Origin: Streptomyces sp. AP-93
Lineage (GTDB): Bacteria; Actinomycetota; Actinomycetes; Streptomycetales; Streptomycetaceae
Assembly: GCF_022808175.1 (NCBI RefSeq)
Contig: NZ_JALGBX010000003.1
Span: 310,022-374,021, forward strand
Length of the DNA: 64,000 nucleotides
Direction of reading: 5' to 3'
The notes below the pieces were generated by a model. The model was not told the DNA's origin. It worked only from the letters and a program-made list of their open reading frames with translations, and did not search any database. Position 1 is the stretch's first letter. Every line of letters begins with the position of its first letter. The position numbers and the translations under genes are program-made. Below are positions 16,544-26,047 of the stretch, one piece after another.

Positions 16544-18136
16544 CTACACCGCCCCGGCCCCGGTCAGCGCGCGGACCTCGGTCTCCGCGTGCCGCCGCTC
16601 GTCCGGCTCCTCCGCCGAGGTCACGGTGCCCAGCCAGCCCGCCAGGAAGCCCAGCGGAATGGACACGATGCCCGGGTTCTGGAGCGGGAAGAGCTGGAAG
16701 TCCACGCCCGGGAAGAGGGATTCGGGGCTGCCGGACACCACCGGGGACAGGGCCACCAGCAGCACGGCCGGGACCAGCCCCCCGTACACCGACCAGACGG
16801 CGCCCCGCGTGGTGAACCCGCGCCAGAACAGCGAGTACAGGAGCACCGGCAGGTTCGCCGAGGCCGCCACCGCGAAGGCCAGACCCACGAGGAAGGCCAC
16901 GTTCAGGTCCTGGGCGAGCAGCCCCAGCGCGATCGCCACCGCCCCGATCCCGACCGCCGCCACCCTGGCCACCGCCACCTCGCTGCGCTGCCGGGCGTGG
17001 CGGCGCTTGAGCGAGGCGTACAGGTCGTGCGCGACGGAGGCCGACGAAGCGAGGGTGATCCCCGCCACCACCGCGAGGATGGTCGCGAAGGCGATGGCCG
17101 CCACGAAGGCGAACAGCACCGCGCCTCCGGTCGAGTCGGCCCCGCCGCCCAGGAAGGCCGCGAGCAGCGGAACCGCCGTGTTCCCCGAGGCGTTGGAGTC
17201 CCGGACCTGATCCGGCCCGAGGAGCGCCGCCGCACCGAAGCCCAGCACGATGGTCATCAGGTAGAAGCCGCCGATCAGCCCGATCGCCCACACCACCGAC
17301 CGGCGGGCCGCCCGCGCGGTGGGCACGGTGTAGAAGCGCGACAGGATGTGCGGCAGCCCGGCCGTGCCCAGGACCAGGGCGAGCCCGAGACTCATGAAGT
17401 CGAAGCGGGCCGTCCAGTCACCGCCGTACTTGAGCCCGGGGCCCAGGAACCGGTCGCCGTGCCCGCTGCGCTCGGCGGCGGTGCTGAGCAGCTGGTCGAA
17501 GTTCCCGTGGAAGCGCAGCAGCACGAGCACCGTCAGGGTGATCGCCCCGCCCATCAGCAGCACGGCCTTGACGATCTGGATCCAGGTGGTGGCCCGCATG
17601 CCACCGAAGGACACGTAGATCACCATGAGGGCGCCGACCCCGATGACGGTCAACGTCCGTGCGGTCCGGCCCGAATCGGCGAGCAACAGGCCCACGAGGC
17701 TGCCGGCGCCGACCATCTGCGCAATGAGGTACAGCACGGACACGACCACCGACGAGGTCCCGGCGGCGATCCGCACCGGCCGCTCGCTCATCCGCGCGGC
17801 GACCACGTCGGCGAGGGTGAACCGGCCGCAGTTGCGGACGAGTTCGGCGACGAGGAACAGGACGACCAGCCAGGCGACGAGGAAGCCCACCGAGTACAGC
17901 AGGCCGTCGTAGCCGAAGAGGGCGATGAGGCCGGAGATGCCGAGGAAGGAGGCGGCGGACATGTAGTCGCCGGCGATGGCGAAACCGTTCTCCATGGGCG
18001 AGAACAGCCGCCCGCCCGCGTAGAACTCCTCTGCCGAACCGTGCCGGTTGCGGCTCACCCAGGTGGTGATGCCCAGGGTGACGGCGATGAAGACGCTGAA
18101 CAGGAGCAGCGCCAGGGTCTGGTGCTCGGTGGTCAC
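16544..18136 (-). CDS. sodium/solute symporter, ActP/acetate permease-like (SSS family)
   Basis: A 530-residue protein with about 13 membrane segments, matching the SSS family. Recognisable stretches include YAGGRLFSPMENGFAIAGDY, MSAASFLGISGLIALFGYDG, MVGAGSLVGLL and ILAVVAGITLASSASVAHDL. The closest characterised relatives import acetate, pyruvate or other monocarboxylates with sodium. The GTG at 18136 overlaps the stop of the DUF485 gene by four bases (GTGA), so the pair is co-translated, as is typical for yjcH-actP. An in-frame extension upstream would only read through the DUF485 gene. The gene converges on the two-component system, which may regulate it. Confidence 0.9.
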   Translation of the reverse strand: MTTEHQTLALLLFSVFIAVTLGITTWVSRNRHGSAEEFYAGGRLFSPMENGFAIAGDYMSAASFLGISGLIALFGYDGLLYSVGFLVAWLVVLFLVAELVRNCGRFTLADVVAARMSERPVRIAAGTSSVVVSVLYLIAQMVGAGSLVGLLLADSGRTARTLTVIGVGALMVIYVSFGGMRATTWIQIVKAVLLMGGAITLTVLVLLRFHGNFDQLLSTAAERSGHGDRFLGPGLKYGGDWTARFDFMSLGLALVLGTAGLPHILSRFYTVPTARAARRSVVWAIGLIGGFYLMTIVLGFGAAALLGPDQVRDSNASGNTAVPLLAAFLGGGADSTGGAVLFAFVAAIAFATILAVVAGITLASSASVAHDLYASLKRRHARQRSEVAVARVAAVGIGAVAIALGLLAQDLNVAFLVGLAFAVAASANLPVLLYSLFWRGFTTRGAVWSVYGGLVPAVLLVALSPVVSGSPESLFPGVDFQLFPLQNPGIVSIPLGFLAGWLGTVTSAEEPDERRHAETEVRALTGAGAV

Positions 18137-18669
18137 CGGCCCGCCCCCCGTGCGCGGTTGCGCTCCCCGGCGTCCGCCCGGCGGACCTGCTCCTGCTCGA
18201 AGACCGTCCAGCGCAGGTCCAGCGCCGCGCGGTCGCGCCGCAGCCGGGCGTGCCGGGCGTAGGCCCAGGTCAGCAGGAAGGTGCTGAGGAACTGGCCGAG
18301 GCCCGCGAGCAGGGCCACGTTGACGGACCCGAACACCGGCCGGGCCATCATGCCGGGCGCCGTGGTGGCGGCGATCACGTAGGCCACGTACCAGAGGAGG
18401 AAGCCGGCGGTCGCGGGGACGACGAACCTCCGGTAGCGGCCGCGCACCTCCTGGAAGGCGGCGCTGCGCTGCACTTCGAGGTAGATGTCGGACGCTGCGC
18501 GCGCGGGCGCGCCGCCGGGGCCGGAGTTCGGGGGTGACGTTTCCGCTCCGCCCCCGGCCGCTCCGAGGGCTCCGTCGCCGGCGCCCTCGCCCCAACCGAC
18601 GGCCAGCGCGTCGTACCAGGGGTCGTCCAGCCGGATCGTTCCGGCATCACGACCTTCGTGCTTGTCCAC
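18133..18669 (-). CDS. DUF485 membrane protein (YjcH-like)
   Basis: A 178-residue protein with a variable Gly/Ala/Pro-rich N-terminus (about 55 residues) and a DUF485 core: YLEVQRSAAFQEVRGRYRRF, then a membrane segment (VVPATAGFLLWYVAYVIAAT), then a second one (VALLAGLGQFLSTFLLTWAY) and a basic tail. DUF485 proteins accompany ActP-type symporters as small partner subunits of unknown detail. The start is a GTG at 18669 with GGAGAG upstream; the stop overlaps the symporter start. The extended N-terminus is longer than in enterobacterial YjcH (about 100 residues). Confidence 0.85.
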   Translation of the reverse strand: MDKHEGRDAGTIRLDDPWYDALAVGWGEGAGDGALGAAGGGAETSPPNSGPGGAPARAASDIYLEVQRSAAFQEVRGRYRRFVVPATAGFLLWYVAYVIAATTAPGMMARPVFGSVNVALLAGLGQFLSTFLLTWAYARHARLRRDRAALDLRWTVFEQEQVRRADAGERNRARGAGR

Positions 18670-18750
18670 CGAACTCTCCTTGTCCGCCGCCGCAATGGCC
18701 GCGTGCCCACAAGGATGTGCGGGAGGGACGGTTTCCGGACTGGTGTCCCG

Positions 18751-18788
18751 GTGCTCTTCACTCCATCAGGTGATGGAGTGAAGAGCAC
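18751..18788. terminator. perfect 18-bp inverted repeat after parE
   Basis: GTGCTCTTCACTCCATCA (18751-18768) is followed after two bases by its exact complement (18771-18788). It lies 58 bp past the parE stop and about 80 bp upstream of the DUF485 start. The stem is unusually long for a terminator here and has no U-tract, so a regulatory or double-stranded RNA role is not excluded. Confidence 0.65.
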
Positions 18789-18845
18789 GGGTGTGCCAGT
18801 ACCCCGGAAGTGCCACCGGAGGTCCCCCGGTGGCTCCGGGTCCGC

Positions 18846-20966
18846 TCAGGCGTCGATCCGCGAGCGGTCCAGGGTGGCGGCGGAGCTGGTGATGAACTCC
18901 TTGCGCGGAGCCACCTCGTTGCCCATGAGCAGGTCGAAGACCGACTCGGCCGAGTCCAGGTCGCCGATGTTGATCCGGCGCAGGGTGCGGAAACGGGGAT
19001 CCATCGTGGTCTCCGCCAGCTGGTCGGCATCCATCTCGCCGAGGCCCTTGTAGCGCTGGATCGAGTCCTTGTACCGGATGTTCTTGCGCTGGTACTCCAG
19101 CAGGGTCTGGCGCAGCTCGCTGTCCGAATACGTGTAGACGTACTTGTCCTGGCCCTTCTTCGGCTGGACGAGCTCGATCCGGTGCAGCGGCGGCACCGCG
19201 GCGAAGACCCGGCCCGCCTCGACCATCGGGCGCATGTAGCGCTGGAAGAGCGTGAGCAGCAGGCAGCGGATGTGCGCGCCGTCCACATCGGCGTCCACGA
19301 GCAGGACGATCTTCCCGTACCGGGCGGCGTCGATGTCGAAGGTCCGGCCCGAGCCGGCTCCTATGACCTGGATGATCGCCCCGCACTCGGCGTTCTTGAG
19401 CATGTCCGAGACCGAGGACTTCTGGACGTTGAGGATCTTGCCCCGGATGGGCAGCAGCGCCTGGAACTCGGAGTTCCGGGCGAGCTTGGCCGTACCGAGC
19501 GCCGAGTCCCCCTCGACGATGAAGAGCTCGCTGCGCTCCACGTCGTCGCTGCGGCAGTCGGCCAGCTTGGCGGGCAGCGAGGAGGACTCCAGCGCGGTCT
19601 TGCGGCGCTGCGCCTCCTTGTGCTGGCGGGCCGCGATCCGGGTCCGGGCGGCCGCGACGATCTTCTCCATCACGGAGCGGGCCTGCTGCTTGTCGTCCCG
19701 CTTGGTGGAGGTCAGGAAGGCCTTGAGCTCCTTGGCGACGACGGCCGCGACGATCCGGGTGGCCGCCGAGGTGCCGAGCACCTCCTTGGTCTGGCCCTCG
19801 AACTGCGGCTCGGCGAGGCGGACGGTGACGACCGCCGTCATGCCCTCCATCGCGTCGTCCTTGACCACGTCGTCCTCGGCGACCCGCAGCAGCTTCGCGG
19901 AGCGCAGCACCTCGTTCACGGTCTTGGTGACCGAGCGCTCGAAGCCGGAGATGTGGGTGCCGCCCTTGGGGGTGGCGATGATGTTCACGAACGACTTCAC
20001 GTTCGTCTCGTACCCCGTGCCCCAGCGCAGGGCGATGTCCACGCCGAGCTCACGGGTGACCTCGGTGGGGGTCATGTGGCCGCGGTCGTCGAGGACCGGG
20101 ACGGTCTCCTTGAAGATGCCGGTGCCGGTCAGGCGCAGGACGTCGCAGGCCGCCTTGTCCTGGGCGAGGTACTCGCAGAACTCGCTGATGCCCCCGTCGA
20201 AGCGGAAGGTCTCCTCGGTCTTGCCGGCCCCTTCCAGGGCCCGCTCGTCGCGGACCACGATGGTCAGGCCGGGCACGAGGAAGGCCGTCTGGCGGGCGCG
20301 CTGGTAGAGCGTCTCCAGCGTGAGCTTGGCGTCCTTGAGGAAGATCTGCCGGTCGGCCCAGTAGCGGATCCGGGTGCCCGTCTTGCCCTTGGCGATCCGC
20401 TTGCCCTTGCGCAGACCGTTGGCGGGGTCGAAGGGGCTGTCGGGGCCCTGCTCGGTGAACATGCCGGGGACGCCGCGGCGGAAGCTGATGGCCTGCGTCG
20501 CGCTGCCCCGGTCGACCTCCACGTCCAGACGCGCCGAGAGCGCGTTGACCACGGAGGCGCCGACGCCGTGCAGGCCGCCGGAGGCCGCGTACGACCCGCC
20601 GCCGAACTTGCCGCCGGCGTGCAGCTTGGTCATGACGACCTCGACGCCGGAGAGGCCGGTCTTGGGCTCGACGTCCACGGGGATGCCGCGGCCGTTGTCG
20701 CGGACCTCCACGGAGGAGTCCTCGTGGAGGATCACCTCGATGTGGTCGCAGTACCCGCCCAGGGCCTCATCGACGGAATTGTCGATGATCTCCCAGAGGC
20801 AGTGCATGAGGCCTCGGCTGTCGGTGGAGCCGATATACATGCCGGGGCGCTTGCGGACGGCCTCGAGGCCTTCGAGGACGAGCAGGTGCCGCGCGGTGTA
20901 GTTGGAGCCGTCCCGGTCTGCTCCGGTCAGCAGTGCGCTGGAAGGCACGGACGTGTCGGCGGTCAC
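18846..20966 (-). CDS. parE: type IIA topoisomerase subunit B (ParE / second GyrB)
   Basis: A 706-residue ATPase subunit of a type II topoisomerase. GHKL ATPase motifs are RKRPGMYIGSTDSRGLMHCL, EIIDNSVDEALGGY, VRDNGRGIPV and GGLHGVGASVVNALS. The Toprim region has ELFIVEGDSALGTAKLARN and VLLVDADVDGAHIRCLLLTL, followed by RYKGLGEMDADQL. A second gyrB-type gene of this size near hrdB is the ParE subunit of topoisomerase IV in Streptomyces (SCO5822 in S. coelicolor, as recalled), which decatenates replicated chromosomes. The GTG at 20966 follows GCGAGGAGC, a near-ideal ribosome site; a longer reading frame upstream has none. The partner parC is not in the window. Confidence 0.92.
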   Translation of the reverse strand: MTADTSVPSSALLTGADRDGSNYTARHLLVLEGLEAVRKRPGMYIGSTDSRGLMHCLWEIIDNSVDEALGGYCDHIEVILHEDSSVEVRDNGRGIPVDVEPKTGLSGVEVVMTKLHAGGKFGGGSYAASGGLHGVGASVVNALSARLDVEVDRGSATQAISFRRGVPGMFTEQGPDSPFDPANGLRKGKRIAKGKTGTRIRYWADRQIFLKDAKLTLETLYQRARQTAFLVPGLTIVVRDERALEGAGKTEETFRFDGGISEFCEYLAQDKAACDVLRLTGTGIFKETVPVLDDRGHMTPTEVTRELGVDIALRWGTGYETNVKSFVNIIATPKGGTHISGFERSVTKTVNEVLRSAKLLRVAEDDVVKDDAMEGMTAVVTVRLAEPQFEGQTKEVLGTSAATRIVAAVVAKELKAFLTSTKRDDKQQARSVMEKIVAAARTRIAARQHKEAQRRKTALESSSLPAKLADCRSDDVERSELFIVEGDSALGTAKLARNSEFQALLPIRGKILNVQKSSVSDMLKNAECGAIIQVIGAGSGRTFDIDAARYGKIVLLVDADVDGAHIRCLLLTLFQRYMRPMVEAGRVFAAVPPLHRIELVQPKKGQDKYVYTYSDSELRQTLLEYQRKNIRYKDSIQRYKGLGEMDADQLAETTMDPRFRTLRRINIGDLDSAESVFDLLMGNEVAPRKEFITSSAATLDRSRIDA

Positions 20967-21412
20967 GCAGTTCGCTCCTCGCTGAATTCTTTTTCTGGCC
21001 CGGTCGGGCGCAGTGGTGGCTCGGCTGCCGCTGGAAGGGTACCGAGCCCTGGTAGAGCCGATGCAACGCCACCCCAGCCCCTTCGTCAGCCTAGTGCAGA
21101 TCCGCACGCATGTTCGATCCTCCGTGGGGGTGAAGCAAACATCACGTTCCCTTCCGCGCATGAACCATTTAGTGTTCGGGCACGTCCTCATCAACAACCG
21201 GCACTCAGCCGGAGAGGGCAGAACTGCGACAAGCGAACGACCTGACAACGCGAAACCGTAAAGCAACGCAATACGGCTCCTTCGCCGCCAACCGGCAACG
21301 GCCGGCCAGCTTCGGAAGGAAGTTTCGAGGAAAAGCCGAGAGCGGGAACGTTTTCGGCCTGGTTGGATGTTGACCCTGGTACGACAGCTCGTCGAGCTAG
21401 AGAAGAGGCGAC
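20967..21412. other. divergent intergenic region between parE and the DUF7455 gene
   Basis: This 446-bp stretch has no convincing gene. It is less GC-rich than its surroundings and should carry the parE promoter and the promoter of the small plus-strand gene. A TTGACC at 21370-21375 (TGTTGACCCTGG) could be a -35 for the latter, but no well-spaced -10 was found. GAAC-N8-GTTC (21162-21177) is a weak inverted repeat. Confidence 0.4.
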
Positions 21413-21649
21413 GTGACTACTGTTCTGACACCCGCGACCCCGCTGACGGCCGCTGACCGATGCGACCGTTGCGGCGCCCAGGCATATCTGCGCGTCGTCC
21501 TGCTGAGCGGCGGTGAACTGCTCTTCTGCGCCCACCACGGTCGCAAGTTCGAGCCGGAACTCAAGAAGATCGCCGCGGAAATACAGGATGAGACCGAGCG
21601 GCTTACGTCCGCTCCGGCGGCCAGTGCCGCCGAACCCGAGGACCGCTGA
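21413..21649 (+). CDS. small conserved DUF7455 protein with zinc-ribbon-like cysteines
   Basis: A 78-residue cytoplasmic protein. C17 and C20 (DRCDRCGAQAY) and C39 with adjacent His (LLFCAHHGRKF) could bind one zinc. The acidic/helical tail (FEPELKKIAAEIQDETERL) ends in an Ala-rich stretch. The sequence matches a small family conserved in Streptomyces between the gyrB2 and hrdB genes, of unknown function. It starts at GTG 21413 with AGAGAAGAGG upstream, and ends before a strong convergent terminator. Confidence 0.85.
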   Translation: MTTVLTPATPLTAADRCDRCGAQAYLRVVLLSGGELLFCAHHGRKFEPELKKIAAEIQDETERLTSAPAASAAEPEDR

Positions 21650-21699
21650 CACAAGGCCTACACCTCGCATCCGACGAGCCAGGACCGGCGAAGCCGGTC

Positions 21700-21738
21700 G
21701 ACGGGCGGTACCTCTGCGACCCAGAGGCACCGCCCGTC
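21700..21738. terminator. bidirectional terminator between the DUF7455 and protease genes
   Basis: GACGGGCGGT-A-CCTCTG (21700-21716) pairs with CAGAGG-C-ACCGCCCGTC (21722-21738), leaving a 5-base loop and one internal mismatch. It lies between two convergent genes, 51 bp past one stop and 18 bp past the other. Confidence 0.8.
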
Positions 21739-21756
21739 CTCATGCCCGGACGGGGT

Positions 21757-22737
21757 TCACCCCGTCCGGACGGGGTTCAGTGCTTCGGCGCCGGGCCGGT
21801 CCCCGGCCGCGAGGCCCCTCCCGGGCCCCTGAGCGGGGCGTACGTCCATCCCCAGGACTCCTCGGGCACCAGGACGGCCCAGGTCCCCCCGGGCCGTCTC
21901 CGGGCCGCTCGCGGAGTCGGCGACGAAGTCGATCAGCGGCGCGATCCGCGTGTACACCCCCGGGCTGTCGGCGCGCCCGCAGCCGCGCCCCCAGGACACC
22001 AGTCCGATGAGCCGGCCCTGGGCCACCAGCGGGCCGCCGCTGTCCCCCTGGCAGGCGTCCTTGCCGCCCGCGCGGTCCCCCGCGCACACCATGGAGTCGG
22101 CCCGGTACTGACCGTCGGCGTCTCCCGGGTAGGCCCGCCCGCACACCTCGTCCGACAGCACCGTCACCCCGGCGGCCCGCAGCCCGTAGGCGTAGTCGCC
22201 GAAGCCGCTCGTGTCGCCCCAGCCGTACACGGCGGCCTCGGTTCCGGCCCCGTACGCCGGATTCCCGAGGCCGGCCATCGGCAGCACGCTCTGCGCGGCC
22301 ACGGCTTCGGCCAGCTCCAGGACGGCCAGGTCGCCTGCATTGCTGCCCGGGTCGTAGGCCGGGTTCACCCGGGCGGAACGCACCGCGATCTCCCGCCCCT
22401 CGCTCGCGCGCAGCTCCGTACGCCCGGTGATCACCCGGAAATCGCGGACGGAGTCGACCGGGCCCCCCAGGACCTGACGCCCCAGGCAGTGGGCCGCGGT
22501 CACCACCTTGGTCGGGGCGACGAGGACGCCCCCGCAGAACTGGCCGCCGCGCGTACCCCCGAACCGGTCACGGCTGGCGAGGGCCACGACCCACGGGGCA
22601 TCGGCCGCCTTCACCGGCCTTCCGCCGATCACCACGCTGTCCGCGGCCGCTCGAGGCGCCTGGGAGAGCGGCGCCGCCGCCGCTCCCGCCGCCAGGGTCA
22701 GCGCTCCCGCCAGGACACGGGCAAAGGGACGACGCAT
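21757..22737 (-). CDS. secreted trypsin-like serine protease
   Basis: A 326-residue S1-family protease with a signal peptide (MRRPFARVLAGALTLAAGAA, then an AAAAPLSQAPRAAA region). Mature trypsin folds start near VVIGGRPVKAADAPWVVAL, here after a short propeptide. The catalytic triad is visible: His in VTAAHCLG, Asp in NAGDLAVLEL and Ser in CQGDSGGPLVAQG, with an Asp (KDACQGDSGG) at the base of the specificity pocket, suggesting cleavage after Lys/Arg. The SWGRGCGRADSPGVYTR segment is also typical. The ATG at 22737 has AGGAGG eight bases upstream. A conserved protease gene lies beside hrdB in other Streptomyces. The C-terminal 35 residues are a low-complexity tail. Confidence 0.92.
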   Translation of the reverse strand: MRRPFARVLAGALTLAAGAAAAPLSQAPRAAADSVVIGGRPVKAADAPWVVALASRDRFGGTRGGQFCGGVLVAPTKVVTAAHCLGRQVLGGPVDSVRDFRVITGRTELRASEGREIAVRSARVNPAYDPGSNAGDLAVLELAEAVAAQSVLPMAGLGNPAYGAGTEAAVYGWGDTSGFGDYAYGLRAAGVTVLSDEVCGRAYPGDADGQYRADSMVCAGDRAGGKDACQGDSGGPLVAQGRLIGLVSWGRGCGRADSPGVYTRIAPLIDFVADSASGPETARGDLGRPGARGVLGMDVRPAQGPGRGLAAGDRPGAEALNPVRTG

Positions 22738-22867
22738 GAGGCCTCCTGACTCCGAGTGTGCATGACTCCACTCAGAGTGGGACGCCCGGTGGCCGTGCGC
22801 ACCCGCGCGGCCACCGGCGACGACCTGCGGCGAACCCCTCGCCGCGCCCGGTCCGGACCGGTCCGGC

Positions 22868-24466
<1,599 letters not shown>

Positions 24467-24636
24467 GAACAACCTCTCGGAACGATGGAAACGGCTTCCG
24501 ACCCCGGCCTGGTGGTGTTGGACCGGAGCCGACGACCACCGACTGGGGATGGGCCGGGGGCGCGGGCAGGGGCCGGGGAGCTGCACAGCACCCGCAAGGG
24601 CTGCTGTCTTCCCTCCGTCGGCCATCACCTCTTAGG

Positions 24637-24663
24637 TCATCGCGTGACCTCGCAGAGCGTTAC
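24637..24663 (-). promoter_or_regulatory. ECF-type promoter candidate for hrdB
   Basis: On the minus strand GTAAC (24663-24659) is followed after 16 bp by CGATGA (24642-24637). These are ECF-sigma-like elements and resemble what I recall for the ShbA-dependent hrdB promoter in S. griseus. Transcription would begin near 24630, giving a leader of about 165 bases. The rest of the 489-bp hrdB-whiH gap (24467-24955) shows no gene. Confidence 0.45.
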
Positions 24664-24955
24664 GCCCAATCTTCGTGGCCCGAGTCACACCCCGTTTGGT
24701 GCCATGCCGGTCATACCGGTATTTCTGCACGTCCGGCGTGTCCGAACACGCCCCGTTTCGCGGGCCGGACGACTCCCCGCAAGCGCAGTCCCGGCAGCCC
24801 CGGACCGGAGCCGGGAACCGGCCGGGGCGCTCAGGACCCCGACGGGGAGCCGGACTCCGCTGCCGCCGGACCCTCCCCGGACCGGGTCCGGGGGTGCCAC
24901 TGGGGACCGGCGGCCCATCGGCAGATCCACGCCCGCACCCGTGCGCTGCGGCCCG

Positions 24956-25843
24956 TCAGTGCTCGCGCGGGGCGGGAACCACGCGCTCGACCTCCGGATG
25001 CACCGTCAGGAGCTGGCGCATGGCGTTCTCCGCGCCGATCGCGTCACCGGCGGCGAGGGCCTCGACCATGCGCGCGTGGTGCGCGACACAGGTCTCGCTG
25101 GGACGGTCGCAGGAGGTGACGGGACTGCCGGACACCTGCAGGGCGGCGGAGACGATGCCGGAGAGGTGCTCCAGCATGCGGTTGGCCGCGACCTGGATGA
25201 GCAGGGCGTGGAACTCGTTGTCCGCACGCGCGAAGGTGATCGAGTCACCCTGGCCGAGGGCGTGCCCCATGATCTCGACCATGTCGGCGAGGCGCTGCTG
25301 GATCTCCGGGCGGCCGTGGCCGGCGGCGAGGCGGGCGGCGAGCGGCTCGATGGTCCAGCGGAGCTCGCCCAGCTCGCGGCGCTGGTCGTCGCGCTGCGGG
25401 CCGAAGGCGCGCCACTCGATGATGTCGGGGTCGAGCAGGTTCCAGTCGGCGACCGGGCGGACCCGGGTGCCGACGTTGGGGCGGGCGCTGACGAGGCCCT
25501 TGGCCTCGAGGACCCGCAGCGATTCGCGGACGACGGTACGGGAGACCTCGAAACGCTGCCCGATCTCCTCGGGGACCAGCGGGCGGTCCGCGCCGAGGTC
25601 GCCGGAGACGATCATCTGGCCGAGCTGCTGGACGAGTTGGCCGTGCAGTCCGCGGCCGCGGCTGCCCGCGGCGCGGCGGCCGACCCGGCTCAACTCGACG
25701 TCGGATCCGTCCCAGCGGGGCACTCCCACCCGGTCGGCCCCCGAGGCCTCCGGGTAGGGGTAGCGGTCGAGTTCGCCCGCGCCGGCGAGGCCGGAATCGG
25801 CATGGCGGGCGGCGGTCATCATGGTGTGCGCAAGGGTACTCAC
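24956..25843 (-). CDS. whiH: sporulation transcription factor WhiH (GntR/FadR family)
   Basis: A 295-residue regulator of aerial hyphal septation. Residues about 1-60 are a variable Streptomyces-specific leader (VSTLAHTMMTAARHADSGLA). Then comes a GntR winged helix (RGLHGQLVQQLGQMIVSGDL; EIGQRFEVSRTVVRESLRVL) and a FadR-type all-helical domain (DWNLLDPDIIEWRAFGPQRD) with metal/ligand-site residues such as DNEFHALL and HARMVEALAAGD. The sequence and length match S. coelicolor WhiH as I remember it, and the position downstream of hrdB is conserved. The GTG at 25843 has AAGGATTC upstream. WhiH is made under the control of sigma WhiG early in sporulation (established). Confidence 0.93.
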   Translation of the reverse strand: MSTLAHTMMTAARHADSGLAGAGELDRYPYPEASGADRVGVPRWDGSDVELSRVGRRAAGSRGRGLHGQLVQQLGQMIVSGDLGADRPLVPEEIGQRFEVSRTVVRESLRVLEAKGLVSARPNVGTRVRPVADWNLLDPDIIEWRAFGPQRDDQRRELGELRWTIEPLAARLAAGHGRPEIQQRLADMVEIMGHALGQGDSITFARADNEFHALLIQVAANRMLEHLSGIVSAALQVSGSPVTSCDRPSETCVAHHARMVEALAAGDAIGAENAMRQLLTVHPEVERVVPAPREH

Positions 25844-25935
25844 GAATCCTTTGTCGGCCTTGTCTCCGCGACCCTTGAGGTCTTTGGTGAAAAGCACACG
25901 AAAGGGTGATCGGTGCCACCTACGCAATTGACGAC

Positions 25936-25960
25936 TTATCGTAAAGAACCGGGCCTTTTG
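25936..25960 (-). promoter_or_regulatory. possible sigma-WhiG-type promoter of whiH
   Basis: On the minus strand CAAA (25960-25957) precedes TACGATAA (25943-25936) by 13 bp. This resembles the WhiG consensus TAAA-N15-GCCGATAA but is imperfect in sequence and spacing. It lies about 90 bp upstream of the whiH start, in a locally AT-richer patch. Confidence 0.3.
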
Positions 25961-26047
25961 CGGGGAGTTGCGGTCCGCCGGGCTTGATGTGGACCACAAC
26001 GGTCCCGTTGGGTCCGGACCGGCGCCGGAACGATCACCAACGATCCC

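Noticed and set aside
16544..18595. A 683-residue symporter with a long N-terminal extension
   Set aside because: The first 150 or so residues are the DUF485 gene read in the wrong frame; the GTGA overlap at 18133-18136 is the natural start.
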